13,838 nt of DNA from the NCBI GenBank assembly GCA_034437795.1, contig DAOTTI010000253.1, positions 1-13,838 on the forward strand, given 5' to 3'. The translations under genes and the position numbers were made by a program. The DNA is from DAOTTI01 sp034437795. Lineage in GTDB: Bacteria > Chloroflexota > UBA11872 > UBA12225. Under the pieces are notes generated by a model that had not been told where the DNA came from, ran no database searches, and saw nothing but the letters and a program-made list of their open reading frames with translations. Each line of letters starts with the position of its first letter. Position 1 is the first letter of the stretch. This document shows positions 1-7,502 of this stretch, piece after piece.

Positions 1-1117
1 AGGCGCGCGTCCGCCGTGGCCGGCGGACCGCCGGCGCTCCCGCTTCCGCCTCCGGCGCCGCAGCCGGCGCTGGCTCCACCGCAAGCACCGCCGGTGCTGC
101 TTCGGCGCCAGGCGCTTCCGGCGCGGCCCCCGCGGGTGGTGGCGACACTTCCTCCGCCGCAGCGGGAGCCGCCTTCCTGGCCCGCGTGGCGCGTCGGCGC
201 GGCGCCCGTGGCGCGGCTTCCGGCGCCCCTTCAGCCTCTTCCAGCCGGCCCGGCGCGGCAGCCGCCGTCAAGGCCCCCGCGCCGGACTGAACCACCACTG
301 GCGCAGGAGCCTCAGCCGGACCAACCACTCCCATCACAGGCGCCACCGGTGCCGGCTCGGCCCGGGGCGCGACGGCCGGCCCAGCGCCAGGCTCAGCCGG
401 CGCGACCAGGTCGGCCATCTCCATTGGGGGCGCCTGAGGCTCGATGCCGGTCGCCGCGGCTGCAGCGGCCCGCGCCCTGGTCCTGCGCCTCCGTTCCGCG
501 GGGGCCTGCTCCGCGCTAGGTTCCGCGCCCTCCGCCGTGACCGCAGCGACCCGCGCTCGTCGGCGCGCCGGTCTGGCCGGCTCGACCGGCGCCGGCGCCG
601 GCACGTCCGGCTCCACTGCGACAGTCTCACCGGCTGGGGCCGTATCGGGCGCCGCCGCTGCGGTTGCTCGCCGGCTGCGAACCGTGCGTCGCCGCTGTGG
701 CGCGGCCGTTTCCGGCGGCGCCTCTGGGGGAGAAGGTACGGCCGTCTCCGGCGGCGCTTCCCGCGAAGCGGGCGCAGCCGCCGTTGGAACCAGCTCCGGC
801 GCAGCGGACGCGCCTGCCACCGGCGCCACTGTTTCCTTATCCGGCGCGGCCGCTTCCGCCGCCATGACCGGCGCTGTGGCAGCCGGTACGGTACGCCGGC
901 GCCGCCGCGTTGTTCCCTGCGGCGCAGCCGGCGCGAGCGCCGGCTCAGGAGAGGGCGTCAGGAGATCTACTGCCCCCGCTTGATCGGGCGCCGCCGAAAC
1001 CGGCTGCTGCGTGACAACCGAGGCGGCCAGCCTGCTGCTTCTCCGCGGCCGGCGAACCGTACCTTCGGAAGGGACAGCTACGCCAGCGCTCTCGTCGGTG
1101 CGAGGCGTTTCGCTCAC
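1..1117 (-). CDS. N-terminal part of a disordered Ala/Pro/Arg-rich protein, possibly RNase E/G-like (runs off left edge)
   Basis: The minus strand is open from a GTG at 1117 to the window edge: 372 codons with no stop. An in-frame TGA at 1135-1133 leaves this GTG as the first usable start, and AGTAGG lies 7 nt upstream as a weak ribosome binding site. The protein begins MSETPRTDESAG and is almost wholly Ala, Pro, Glu, Val and Arg. Seven arginine clusters interrupt it, near residues 22-29, 71-75, 142-150, 185-189, 209-216, 307-314 and 365-372 (for example RRRRRT, ERRRRTRARA). No folded domain, signal peptide or membrane segment appears. Such R-rich, Ala/Pro-rich extensions are known from RNase E/G and some Rho factors of high-GC bacteria, where they bind RNA or partners; the catalytic domain would lie beyond the edge. 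The family is a guess; that this is coding is likelier, because the opposite frames are broken up. Confidence 0.6.
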   Translation of the reverse strand, partial: MSETPRTDESAGVAVPSEGTVRRPRRSSRLAASVVTQQPVSAAPDQAGAVDLLTPSPEPALAPAAPQGTTRRRRRTVPAATAPVMAAEAAAPDKETVAPVAGASAAPELVPTAAAPASREAPPETAVPSPPEAPPETAAPQRRRTVRSRRATAAAAPDTAPAGETVAVEPDVPAPAPVEPARPARRRARVAAVTAEGAEPSAEQAPAERRRRTRARAAAAAATGIEPQAPPMEMADLVAPAEPGAGPAVAPRAEPAPVAPVMGVVGPAEAPAPVVVQSGAGALTAAAAPGRLEEAEGAPEAAPRAPRRRATRARKAAPAAAEEVSPPPAGAAPEAPGAEAAPAVLAVEPAPAAAPEAEAGAPAVRRPRRTRA

Positions 1118-1154
1118 GTCGATACCTACTTTTCAAGCATGATGCGCGCCACAG

Positions 1155-1180
1155 GCGGCGCGGCTGGCAGGCCGCGCCGC
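1155..1180. other. Perfect 10-bp hairpin upstream of the minus-strand gene
   Basis: GCGGCGCGGC at 1155-1164 pairs perfectly with GCCGCGCCGC at 1171-1180 across the 6-nt loop TGGCAG. It lies 38 nt upstream of the GTG start at 1117, so it would fall in the 5' leader or promoter region of that gene. There is no T-run on either side, so it is not a typical intrinsic terminator. It may be a leader structure, an operator or a dispersed palindrome; the sequence cannot tell which. Confidence 0.5.
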
Positions 1181-1543
1181 AATGGCTTCGCAGACCGGGC
1201 CGATCAGGATGATCCGGGTAATCAGGCGACTACGGCCACTTCGATTTCGCTCAGCGTGCCCGACACTTCACCACGCGCTACACCCATCGCCCGTGACGCA
1301 CCAGCGCGCTGGCGCCTTGTGCTTCACCGCTGGTGGCAGGGAGCCTATCGCTCGCCTCGGAGGGCCGCTACGGGGGGAGATACCGGCAGCCGCTCCCGGC
1401 ACCGTTACGCTCAGTATAACGGCTAGAGCAAGCACCGGTGTTGCGCCTGTGCCGCCCTCCCTACCAAAGCGTACCGCGCGGCCCCACCTGGCGCCAGCTT
1501 CCCTGGGAAGGGAGCATGCGCCACCGTTCTGGATGACGCCAGG

Positions 1544-1742
1544 CCATGGCCAGCGTTCCCCTCTTTGCGTCGGATCAGACGCGGCGCAGCCGAGCCGCAC
1601 AGCCGTGGCCAGCGTTCCCCTCTTTGCGTCGGATCAGACGCGGCGCAGCCGAGCCGCACAGCCATGGCCAGCGTTCCCCCTCCCCGTGTCGGAGAGGGGG
1701 CCAGGGGGTGAGGTCCGTTCCCAGCGTCCCCGCGTCGGAGCG
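1544..1742. repeat. 59-bp tandem repeat with two decayed further copies
   Basis: Units at 1544-1602 and 1603-1661 are identical at 58 of 59 positions (A or G at the third base). A third copy begins at 1662 and matches for 18 nt before diverging. A fourth, shortened copy lies around 1719-1742. All four share CCAGCGT(T)CCCC followed by G(C/T)GTCGGA. Each full unit also carries the small inverted repeat GCGTC-GGATCA-GACGC (1567-1582 and 1626-1641). All six frames give low-complexity peptides, so coding is unlikely. Confidence 0.85.
1676..1700. repeat. G/C-rich palindromic element
   Basis: CCCCCTCCCC (1676-1685) pairs with GGAGAGGGGG (1691-1700) across the loop GTGTC, with a single C-A mismatch. 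It continues into CCAGGGGGTGAGG. This CCCTCTCC/GGAGAGGG style of element is familiar as a dispersed intergenic repeat in many high-GC genomes, and a relative occurs at 12759-12779 in this window. Confidence 0.55.
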
Positions 1743-1750
1743 GACGCCCC

Positions 1751-1779
1751 TCCACATCGCGGCCGGCTCGGTGTACGAT
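1751..1779 (+). promoter_or_regulatory. Putative leaderless promoter of the CoA-ligase/carboxylase operon
   Basis: TCCACA (1751-1756, 4 of 6 to the -35 consensus) and TACGAT (1774-1779, 4 of 6 to the -10 consensus) are 17 bp apart. TACGAT ends 6 nt before the ATG at 1786, which would place the transcription start at or next to the start codon. There is no Shine-Dalgarno sequence in front of this ATG, which agrees with a leaderless mRNA. This is inferred from pattern only. Confidence 0.4.
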
Positions 1780-1785
1780 GCAAGT

Positions 1786-3783
1786 ATGAGCACGGACGAC
1801 GAAGTCGCGTGGCGGCCAGGAGCGGCCGAGTGGGAGCGTAGCCGGCTGGCGCGCTTTATGCGCGCGCACGGCTGCGCCACGGTCGATGAGCTGCGGGCCC
1901 GCGCCGCCGAGGAACCGGCCTGGTTCTGGGAGCGCCTGGTGCAGGCCCTGGACATTACCTGGGATCCACCGCCGAGCCAGGTGCTCGACCTGTCCGAGGG
2001 CAAGCCCTGGGCCAGGTGGTTTCCGGGCGCCGGCTTCAACTACACCTGGGCGGCGCTTGACCGGTGGGTGGCCACCGGCAGGGGAGAACACCCGGCCCTG
2101 GTCTGGGAAGGGGAGGAAGGGGCGCAGCACACTCTCTCCTATCGTGCGCTGCTGGCGGAGGTCGGCCGCGCCGCCAACGCCCTGCGCTCGCTGGGGATCG
2201 GCGCGGGGGATCGGGTGGGCATCTTCATGCCCCTCACCCTTGAGTGCGCCGTGGCCACGCTGGCCTGCGGGCGCATCGGGGCCATCTTCACCCCCATCTT
2301 CTCCGGCTACGGCGCCGGCGCCGTGGCGACGCGCCTCGAAGACAGCGGCGCGCGCCTGCTCATCACCGCCAGCGGGTATCACCGGCGCGGGCAGCGGGTG
2401 CCGATGAAAGCCGTCGCCGACGAGGCGGCCGCCGCCGTCCCTAGCGTGGAGCGCCTGCTGGTCGTGCGCCGCACGAGCGATGACTGCCCCTGGCAGGCGG
2501 GGCGGGACATCTGGTGGCATGAGCTCGTCCCGGCACAATCGGACGGGTGCCCGCCCGCCCGCACCGGCGCCAATGATCCCTACATGATCATCTACACCTC
2601 CGGCACCACGGGGAAGCCGAAGGGCGCACGCCACGTCCACGCCGGCTTCCCGCTCAAGGCGGCGGCCGATCAGTTCCTCTGCTTCGACGTGCAGCCGGAC
2701 GACCGCGTCTTCTGGTACTCGGACATCGGCTGGATGATGGCGCCCTGGCTGATCCAGGGCACCCTGCTGCTCGGAGCGACGGCCTTCCTCTACGACGGCG
2801 CGCCCGACTGGCCGGGGCCGGACCGCATCTGGGACCTGGTGCAACGCCACAGCCTCACCGTCCTGGGCATTGCGCCCACGGCCATCCGCGCCCTGATGCG
2901 CCAGGACCCGAGCTACGTGCGGCGCCATGACCTGCGCTGCCTGCGGGCCCTGGCCTCCAGCGGCGAGCCGTGGAACGCCGACGCCTGGCGGTGGTACTTC
3001 CGTGAGGTCGGGGGCGGGCGGTGCCCCATCATCAACTACTCGGGAGGGACCGAGGTCAGCGGGGGCATTGTCTCGTCGACCACCATCGAGCCCCAGAAGC
3101 CGTGCTCCTTCGCCGGGCCGGTGCCGGGCATGGCGGCCGACGTCGTCGACGATGCCGGCCGGCCGGTACGGGGCGTCGTGGGCGAACTGGTCGTGCGCCA
3201 GCCGTGGGTCGGGATGACGCAGGGTTTCTGGGGCGGCCCGCCCGGCCAGGACCCGGAGCGTGAACGGGCCGCGCGCGAACGCTACCTGGAGACGTATTGG
3301 ACGCGCATCGCGGACGTGTGGGTGCACGGGGATTGGGCCCTGGTGGATACGGACGGCTACTGGTTCATCCAGGGCCGCTCCGACGATACGATCAAGCTCG
3401 CGGGGAAACGGGTCGGCCCCGCCGAGGTCGAGTCGGCCGCGATGGCCCATCCGGCGGTGGCCGAGGCGGCCGCCGCCGGCGTCCCTCACGAGGTGAAGGG
3501 GGAGGAGCTGGTCCTGGCGTGCGTCCTGCGCGCGGGATACCAGCCGTCGCCCGAGCTGGCGCGGGAGGTGGCCGATGCGGTGGTGTCCCAGCTCGGCAAG
3601 ACCCTTCGGCCGGCGCGCGTGCTGTTCACCGCCGAGCTGCCCAGGACGCGCAACGCCAAGGTGATGCGGCGCCTGGTGCGGGCCGTCTGCGCCGGCGCCA
3701 CCGACCTGGGCGACCTCTCGGCCCTAGAGAACCCGAGCGCGCTGGAGGCGCTGCGCCATGCCGCCGATTATCTCACGGGCTGA
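1786..3783 (+). CDS. Acetoacetyl/acyl-CoA synthetase (AMP-forming, ACS superfamily)
   Basis: A 665-residue cytoplasmic ANL-superfamily ligase that would activate a short carboxylic acid to its CoA ester through an acyl-AMP. It has an acetyl-CoA-synthetase-type N-terminal cap (about 1-95, including WFPGAGFNYTW), the adenylation core with the P-loop YTSGTTGKPKG at 270-280, the hinge GRSDDT at 530-535, and the catalytic lysine K625 in TRNAKVMRR. The length matches acetyl- and acetoacetyl-CoA synthetases. In the A5 motif it reads NYSGGTEVSGG (417-427), with Gly421 where acetyl-CoA synthetases carry the second Trp of WWQTE, so a substrate larger than acetate is likely. Its place before carboxylase and HMG-CoA lyase genes suggests acetoacetate or a branched short acid. 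The open frame continues upstream to 1546 through repeat DNA; the start at 1786 is chosen because homology-like sequence begins there and a -10 box precedes it. Exact substrate is unproven. Confidence 0.88.
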   Translation: MSTDDEVAWRPGAAEWERSRLARFMRAHGCATVDELRARAAEEPAWFWERLVQALDITWDPPPSQVLDLSEGKPWARWFPGAGFNYTWAALDRWVATGRGEHPALVWEGEEGAQHTLSYRALLAEVGRAANALRSLGIGAGDRVGIFMPLTLECAVATLACGRIGAIFTPIFSGYGAGAVATRLEDSGARLLITASGYHRRGQRVPMKAVADEAAAAVPSVERLLVVRRTSDDCPWQAGRDIWWHELVPAQSDGCPPARTGANDPYMIIYTSGTTGKPKGARHVHAGFPLKAAADQFLCFDVQPDDRVFWYSDIGWMMAPWLIQGTLLLGATAFLYDGAPDWPGPDRIWDLVQRHSLTVLGIAPTAIRALMRQDPSYVRRHDLRCLRALASSGEPWNADAWRWYFREVGGGRCPIINYSGGTEVSGGIVSSTTIEPQKPCSFAGPVPGMAADVVDDAGRPVRGVVGELVVRQPWVGMTQGFWGGPPGQDPERERAARERYLETYWTRIADVWVHGDWALVDTDGYWFIQGRSDDTIKLAGKRVGPAEVESAAMAHPAVAEAAAAGVPHEVKGEELVLACVLRAGYQPSPELAREVADAVVSQLGKTLRPARVLFTAELPRTRNAKVMRRLVRAVCAGATDLGDLSALENPSALEALRHAADYLTG

Positions 3784-5356
3784 CCGCACGAGCGAGGCCT
3801 TCTGCCAGCGCGCCGCGAGCTATCAACAGCTCTGCCAGACCCTGCGCCAGCGGCTGGCCCAGGTGAAGGCGGGCGGCGGGCCGGAGGCCGCCGCGCGGCA
3901 GAAGGCCCGCGGCAAGATGCTGGCCCGCGAGCGGATCGACCGGCTGCTCGATCCCGGCAGCCCCTGGCTGGAGCTGTCGCCCCTGGCCGCCTGGGGCCTC
4001 TACGATGGCGAGGCCCCCGGCGCGGGCATCGTCACCGGCATCGGCCTCGTCGCCGGCCGCGAATGCGTCGTCGTCGCCAACGACGCCACCGTCAAGGGCG
4101 GCAGCTACTTTCCGATGACGGTCAAAAAGCATCTGCGCGCCCAGGAGATTGCCGCCCGCAACCGCCTGCCCTGCATCTACCTGGTCGATTCCGGCGGGGC
4201 GTACCTGCCGTTGCAGGCGGAGGTCTTTCCAGATCGAGACCACTTCGGGCGCATCTTCTACAACCAGGCCCGCATGTCCGCCGCCGGCATTCCCCAGATC
4301 GCGGTGGTGATGGGTCCCTGCACCGCCGGCGGCGCCTACGTGCCGGCGATGTGCGACGAGGCCGTGATCGTTAAGGGCACTGGCACCATCTACCTGGGCG
4401 GCCCGCCCCTGGTCAAGGCGGCCACCGGCGAGGACGTAACGCCTGAAGAGCTTGGCGGCGCGGACGTGCACGCCCGCCACTCCGGCGTGGTCGACCACTA
4501 TGCTGAGAGCGACGAGCAGGCCCTGGCCATTGCCCGCGAGATCGTGTCCAGGCTCCCACCGCCGCTTCCGCCCCCATTTGACGTGGCGCCGGCCGTCGAG
4601 CCGCTCTACGACGCGGACGACCTCTACGGCCTGGCCCCGCTGGACCTGACCCAGCCGTGCGAGGCGCGGGAGATCATCGCCCGGCTCGTCGACGGGAGCG
4701 ACTTCCAGGAGTTCAAGGCCCGCTACGGCCCGACCCTGGTCTGCGGCTTCGCCCGTATCATGGGCTATCCCGTGGGGATCCTGGCCAACAACGGCATCCT
4801 CTTCTCTGAGAGCGCGCTGAAGGGCACGCACTTCATCGAGCTGTGCTGCCAGCGCGGTATCCCACTCCTCTTTCTCCAAAACATCACCGGCTTCATGGTA
4901 GGGCGCGATTACGAGCGACGGGGGATCGCCAAGGACGGCGCGAAGCTGGTGACGGCCGTCGCCTGCGCTGAGGTCCCCAAGCTGACCGTGATCATCGGCG
5001 GCTCCTTCGGTGCCGGTAACTACGGCATGTGCGGGCGGGCCTACGAACCGCGGTTCCTGTGGATGTGGCCGGCCGCGCGGATCTCGGTAATGGGCGGCGA
5101 GCAGGCGGCGGGGGTGCTCGTCCAGATCCGGCGCGACTCACGAGCGGGTCGGGTGGACGAGGCCGAGCTGGAGGCCCTGAGGCGAGACACGCTGGAGCGC
5201 TACGACGAAGAGGGCAATCCCTACTACAGTACCGCCCGTTTGTGGGACGACGGCATCCTGGACCCGGTGGAGACCCGCGCTGCGCTGGGCCTGGCGCTGG
5301 CCGTGGTCAGCCACGGCGAGTTCCCGCCCACCCGCTTTGGCGTCTTCCGCATGTAG
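3758..5356 (+). CDS. liuB: Acyl-CoA carboxylase carboxyltransferase (beta) subunit, probably 3-methylcrotonyl-CoA carboxylase
   Basis: A 532-residue carboxyltransferase, the usual length for methylcrotonyl-CoA carboxylase beta. It moves CO2 from carboxybiotin to an acyl-CoA, giving 3-methylglutaconyl-CoA in the leucine pathway. The N-half has SGGAYLP, EVFPDRDHFGRIFYNQ and CTAGGAYVPAM. The C-half has NNGILFSESALKGTHF, LQNITGFMVG, GGSFGAGNYGM (414-424) and MGGEQAAGVL, all strongly of this family. The long FPDRDHFGRIFYNQ stretch favours methylcrotonyl- or geranyl-CoA carboxylase over propionyl- or acetyl-CoA carboxylase. The ATG at 3758 lies inside the end of the synthetase gene (26-bp overlap), with GGAGG at 3744-3748 nine bases upstream, so the two are probably translationally coupled. 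Geranyl-CoA carboxylase is the main alternative. Confidence 0.9.
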   Translation: MPPIISRADRTSEAFCQRAASYQQLCQTLRQRLAQVKAGGGPEAAARQKARGKMLARERIDRLLDPGSPWLELSPLAAWGLYDGEAPGAGIVTGIGLVAGRECVVVANDATVKGGSYFPMTVKKHLRAQEIAARNRLPCIYLVDSGGAYLPLQAEVFPDRDHFGRIFYNQARMSAAGIPQIAVVMGPCTAGGAYVPAMCDEAVIVKGTGTIYLGGPPLVKAATGEDVTPEELGGADVHARHSGVVDHYAESDEQALAIAREIVSRLPPPLPPPFDVAPAVEPLYDADDLYGLAPLDLTQPCEAREIIARLVDGSDFQEFKARYGPTLVCGFARIMGYPVGILANNGILFSESALKGTHFIELCCQRGIPLLFLQNITGFMVGRDYERRGIAKDGAKLVTAVACAEVPKLTVIIGGSFGAGNYGMCGRAYEPRFLWMWPAARISVMGGEQAAGVLVQIRRDSRAGRVDEAELEALRRDTLERYDEEGNPYYSTARLWDDGILDPVETRAALGLALAVVSHGEFPPTRFGVFRM

Positions 5357-5449
5357 CTGGATGCTGCTGTCCCAAAGGACCCCCACTTCCCGTGTAAGCC
5401 CATGTAGTCCGCGTGGCTTTCGCAGATGACCCCCAAGCTGCCATGGTAG
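5350..5449. repeat. Degenerate ~50-bp repeats in the beta-alpha subunit gap
   Basis: The 125-bp gap between the two carboxylase subunits contains CATGTAG at 5350 and again at 5401, each followed about 20 nt later by GACCCCCA (5378 and 5428). A third, shorter version begins CATGGTAG at 5442 and is followed by GACGCCC. Between these anchors the copies have diverged strongly. It may be a remnant of a dispersed repeat; no clear promoter or terminator was found in the gap. Confidence 0.3.
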
Positions 5450-5481
5450 CTGTCCTGAACGACGCCCGGTTCCGCAGGTAG

Positions 5482-7500
5482 ATGTTCCGCAAGATCCTCG
5501 TCGCCAACCGCGGGGAGATCGCCCTGCGCATCATCCGCACCTGCGCCCGGCTGGGGGTAGGCACCGTGGCCGTCTACTCCGACGCCGACCGCGACGCCCC
5601 GCACGTGCTGGCGGCCGACGAGGCGGTGGGTATCGGTCCGCCGGACCCGGCGGCCAGCTATCTCTGCGTGCCTCGGCTATTGGCGGCGGCCGGCGAGACG
5701 GGGGCGGAAGCCATTCACCCCGGCTATGGATTTCTCTCTGAGCGCCCCGACTTCGCCGACGCCTGCGCTCGCGCCGGCCTGGTCTTTATCGGTCCCCCAG
5801 GGACCGTCATGCGCCGGCTGGGGGATAAGATCGAGGCCCGCCGCCTGGCACGGCGCGAGGGCGTGCCAGTGGTGCCTGGCTACGAAGGCGACGACCAGAC
5901 CGATGCCAGACTGGCCGCCGAAGCGGAGCGCCTAGGCCTGCCGCTCTTGATCAAGGCGGCCGCCGGCGGCGGCGGGCGGGGGATGCGGCGCGTGGAGCGC
6001 CTGGACGACCTGTCGGCGGCCCTCAGCGCCGCGCGGCGCGAAGCCGAGCAGGCCTTTGGCGACGGGCGCGTCCTGCTCGAGCGGTTCGTGTCGCCGGCGC
6101 GCCACGTCGAGGTCCAGGTGTTTGGCGATACGCACGGGCAGGTCCTGGCCGTCGGGGACCGCGAGTGCTCGGCCCAGCGCCGCCACCAGAAGCTGCTGGA
6201 AGAGGCCCCTGCGCCCTGCCTGCCGGACGCGGTGCGGGCCGCCCTCCACGCCGCAGCCGCGCGCCTGGCCCGCGCCGCGGCGTACGTCAATGCCGGCACC
6301 CTCGAGTTCCTCGTGTGCGGCGACGAGTTCTACTTCCTGGAGGCCAACACCCGCCTGCAGGTGGAGCACACGGTCACGGAGATGGTGACCGGCCTCGATC
6401 TGGTGGAGTGGCAGGTGCGGATTGCGGCGGGGGAGCGCCTGGCGCCGGCGGCGCCGGTGACGCGGGGCCACGCCTTCGAGGCGCGCATCTACGCCGAAGA
6501 CCCCGCACGGGGCTTTCTGCCGGCCGCCGGCGTGATCAGGCAGCTCCGCTGGCCGGCCGGCGAAGGGGTGCGGGTGGATGCGTCCGTCACCGCGCCCGGC
6601 CAGCGCGTCCCGCCGGAGTACGATCCGCTGCTGGGCAAGGTCGTCTGCTGGGGGCGTGATCGCGATGAGGCCCGCGCGCGGCTGGACGCGGCCCTGGCGG
6701 ACACAGTGATCCTGGGCCTTCCCAGCAACGTCGCCTATCTGCGCCGCGTGATCGCCACGGAAGCCTTTGCGCGGGGCGCCATCTCCACCGAGTTCCTCGG
6801 TCAGCATCCGGAGCTGGCCCAGGCGGTCCCCCCGCCGCCGGAGGTCCTGGCGGCCGTGGCGGCGGCCTGCCTTGGCGGCCCGCCTCCCTGGCGGGCGCTG
6901 GCCGGATGGCGCCTGGGAGGCGAGCGCCGCCCAATCACCCTGCGCTGGGAGGACACCCCCTTCACGGCGCACGCCGCAGGAGGCGGCGCCAGCGCGCCCG
7001 TGGCCCTCGAGCAGGCAATCGGTCCGGAGGGCCAGCGAGGCTGGGAGGCCGCCTTCGCTGGCGGGCGGTGGGTGCTCTGGGAGGACGTCCCCATCCCGCC
7101 GCTCGTCGATCCCGGGACGGAGACCAGTGCGCCGGATGCCGGCGCGCCACGGGCTGAGAACGCCCGCCCGAGCGCCCCGGGCTCCTGGTTCGTCACCGCG
7201 CCCCTGGCCGGCAAGCTGGCGCAGCTCCTGGTACAGGAAGGTGAAGAGGTGACGCCAAACGCGGCGCTGGCCTGGCTGGAAGCGATGAAGATGCAGCACG
7301 CCCTGCTCGCGACGCGGCCGGCACGGGTCGTACGCGTGCTGGCCGCGAGCGGGGCCTTCGTGCGCGCCGGCCAGCCCGTCCTCGAGCTGGCGCCGCTGGA
7401 CCAGTCGCCGTCTCCAGGGCACGGAGACGGGGCCGGCGGCGAGCTTCCACTTCCAAACCGTGTTGGCGACAGTGATGACGTTCCGCGGCAGGAGCGCTGA
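5482..7500 (+). CDS. liuD: Acyl-CoA carboxylase biotin carboxylase/biotin carrier (alpha) subunit, probably 3-methylcrotonyl-CoA carboxylase
   Basis: A 672-residue alpha subunit that carboxylates its own biotin with ATP and bicarbonate and feeds the beta subunit. The biotin carboxylase domain (about 1-450) opens FRKILVANRGEIALRII. It has the ATP-grasp lysine K158, the glycine-rich loop GGGGRGM (162-168), ECSAQRRHQKLLEE (228-241) and EANTRLQVEH (287-296); E287, N289, R291 and E295 lie one residue off the E. coli AccC active-site numbering. A linker domain that should bind the beta subunit spans about 455-570. The carrier domain carries EAMKM with biotinyl lysine K603. After the carrier, about 35 residues rich in Gly, Pro and Asp form an unusual tail. 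The start has only a weak AGG nearby, but it gives the family's usual N-terminus. It is spaced 125 bp from the beta gene and 2 bp from the lyase gene. Confidence 0.92.
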   Translation: MFRKILVANRGEIALRIIRTCARLGVGTVAVYSDADRDAPHVLAADEAVGIGPPDPAASYLCVPRLLAAAGETGAEAIHPGYGFLSERPDFADACARAGLVFIGPPGTVMRRLGDKIEARRLARREGVPVVPGYEGDDQTDARLAAEAERLGLPLLIKAAAGGGGRGMRRVERLDDLSAALSAARREAEQAFGDGRVLLERFVSPARHVEVQVFGDTHGQVLAVGDRECSAQRRHQKLLEEAPAPCLPDAVRAALHAAAARLARAAAYVNAGTLEFLVCGDEFYFLEANTRLQVEHTVTEMVTGLDLVEWQVRIAAGERLAPAAPVTRGHAFEARIYAEDPARGFLPAAGVIRQLRWPAGEGVRVDASVTAPGQRVPPEYDPLLGKVVCWGRDRDEARARLDAALADTVILGLPSNVAYLRRVIATEAFARGAISTEFLGQHPELAQAVPPPPEVLAAVAAACLGGPPPWRALAGWRLGGERRPITLRWEDTPFTAHAAGGGASAPVALEQAIGPEGQRGWEAAFAGGRWVLWEDVPIPPLVDPGTETSAPDAGAPRAENARPSAPGSWFVTAPLAGKLAQLLVQEGEEVTPNAALAWLEAMKMQHALLATRPARVVRVLAASGAFVRAGQPVLELAPLDQSPSPGHGDGAGGELPLPNRVGDSDDVPRQER

Positions 7501-7502
7501 TC

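Larger units (their letters stand above)
1118..1785. other. Gene-free repeat-rich intergenic stretch
   Basis: About 670 bases between the divergent gene at 1117 and the operon start at 1786 hold no convincing gene. Short open frames here translate to low-complexity peptides without family features. The stretch contains a strong hairpin (1155-1180), two places sharing a CGCTCAG core (near 1249 and 1408, the second inside a 6-bp inverted repeat, CCGTTA/TAACGG), the 59-bp tandem repeat cluster, a G/C-rich palindrome and a putative promoter at the right end. It looks like an accumulation of dispersed intergenic repeats. Confidence 0.7.

Noticed and set aside
444..983. Plus-strand Ala/Arg/Ser-rich frame in the first kilobase
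   Set aside because: Antisense to the longer uninterrupted minus frame 1117-1, which has a sensible start and continues to the edge. The plus frames are broken into short pieces.
1222..1287. 21-residue minus-strand peptide ending GTLSEIEVAVVA, which resembles a protein C-terminus
   Set aside because: The frame is blocked by a stop a few codons upstream and has no ribosome binding site. It is too short to support as a gene or remnant.
1546..1785. Extended N-terminus of the CoA synthetase from an ATG at 1546
   Set aside because: These 80 codons lie entirely in the tandem repeat and palindrome and give a repetitive peptide unlike the family; the ATG at 1786 fits better.
1423..3489. Long minus-strand open frame (688 codons) opposite the CoA synthetase
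   Set aside because: The plus strand has full ligase motifs. The antisense product is a low-complexity Arg/Gly/Pro/His sequence, typical of shadow frames in high-GC coding DNA.
3773..4879. Minus-strand open frame (368 codons) opposite the carboxyltransferase
   Set aside because: Shadow of a well-supported gene; no family motifs.
5932..7422. Minus-strand open frame (496 codons) opposite the biotin carboxylase subunit
   Set aside because: Shadow frame; composition mirrors the sense codons and no domain is recognisable.
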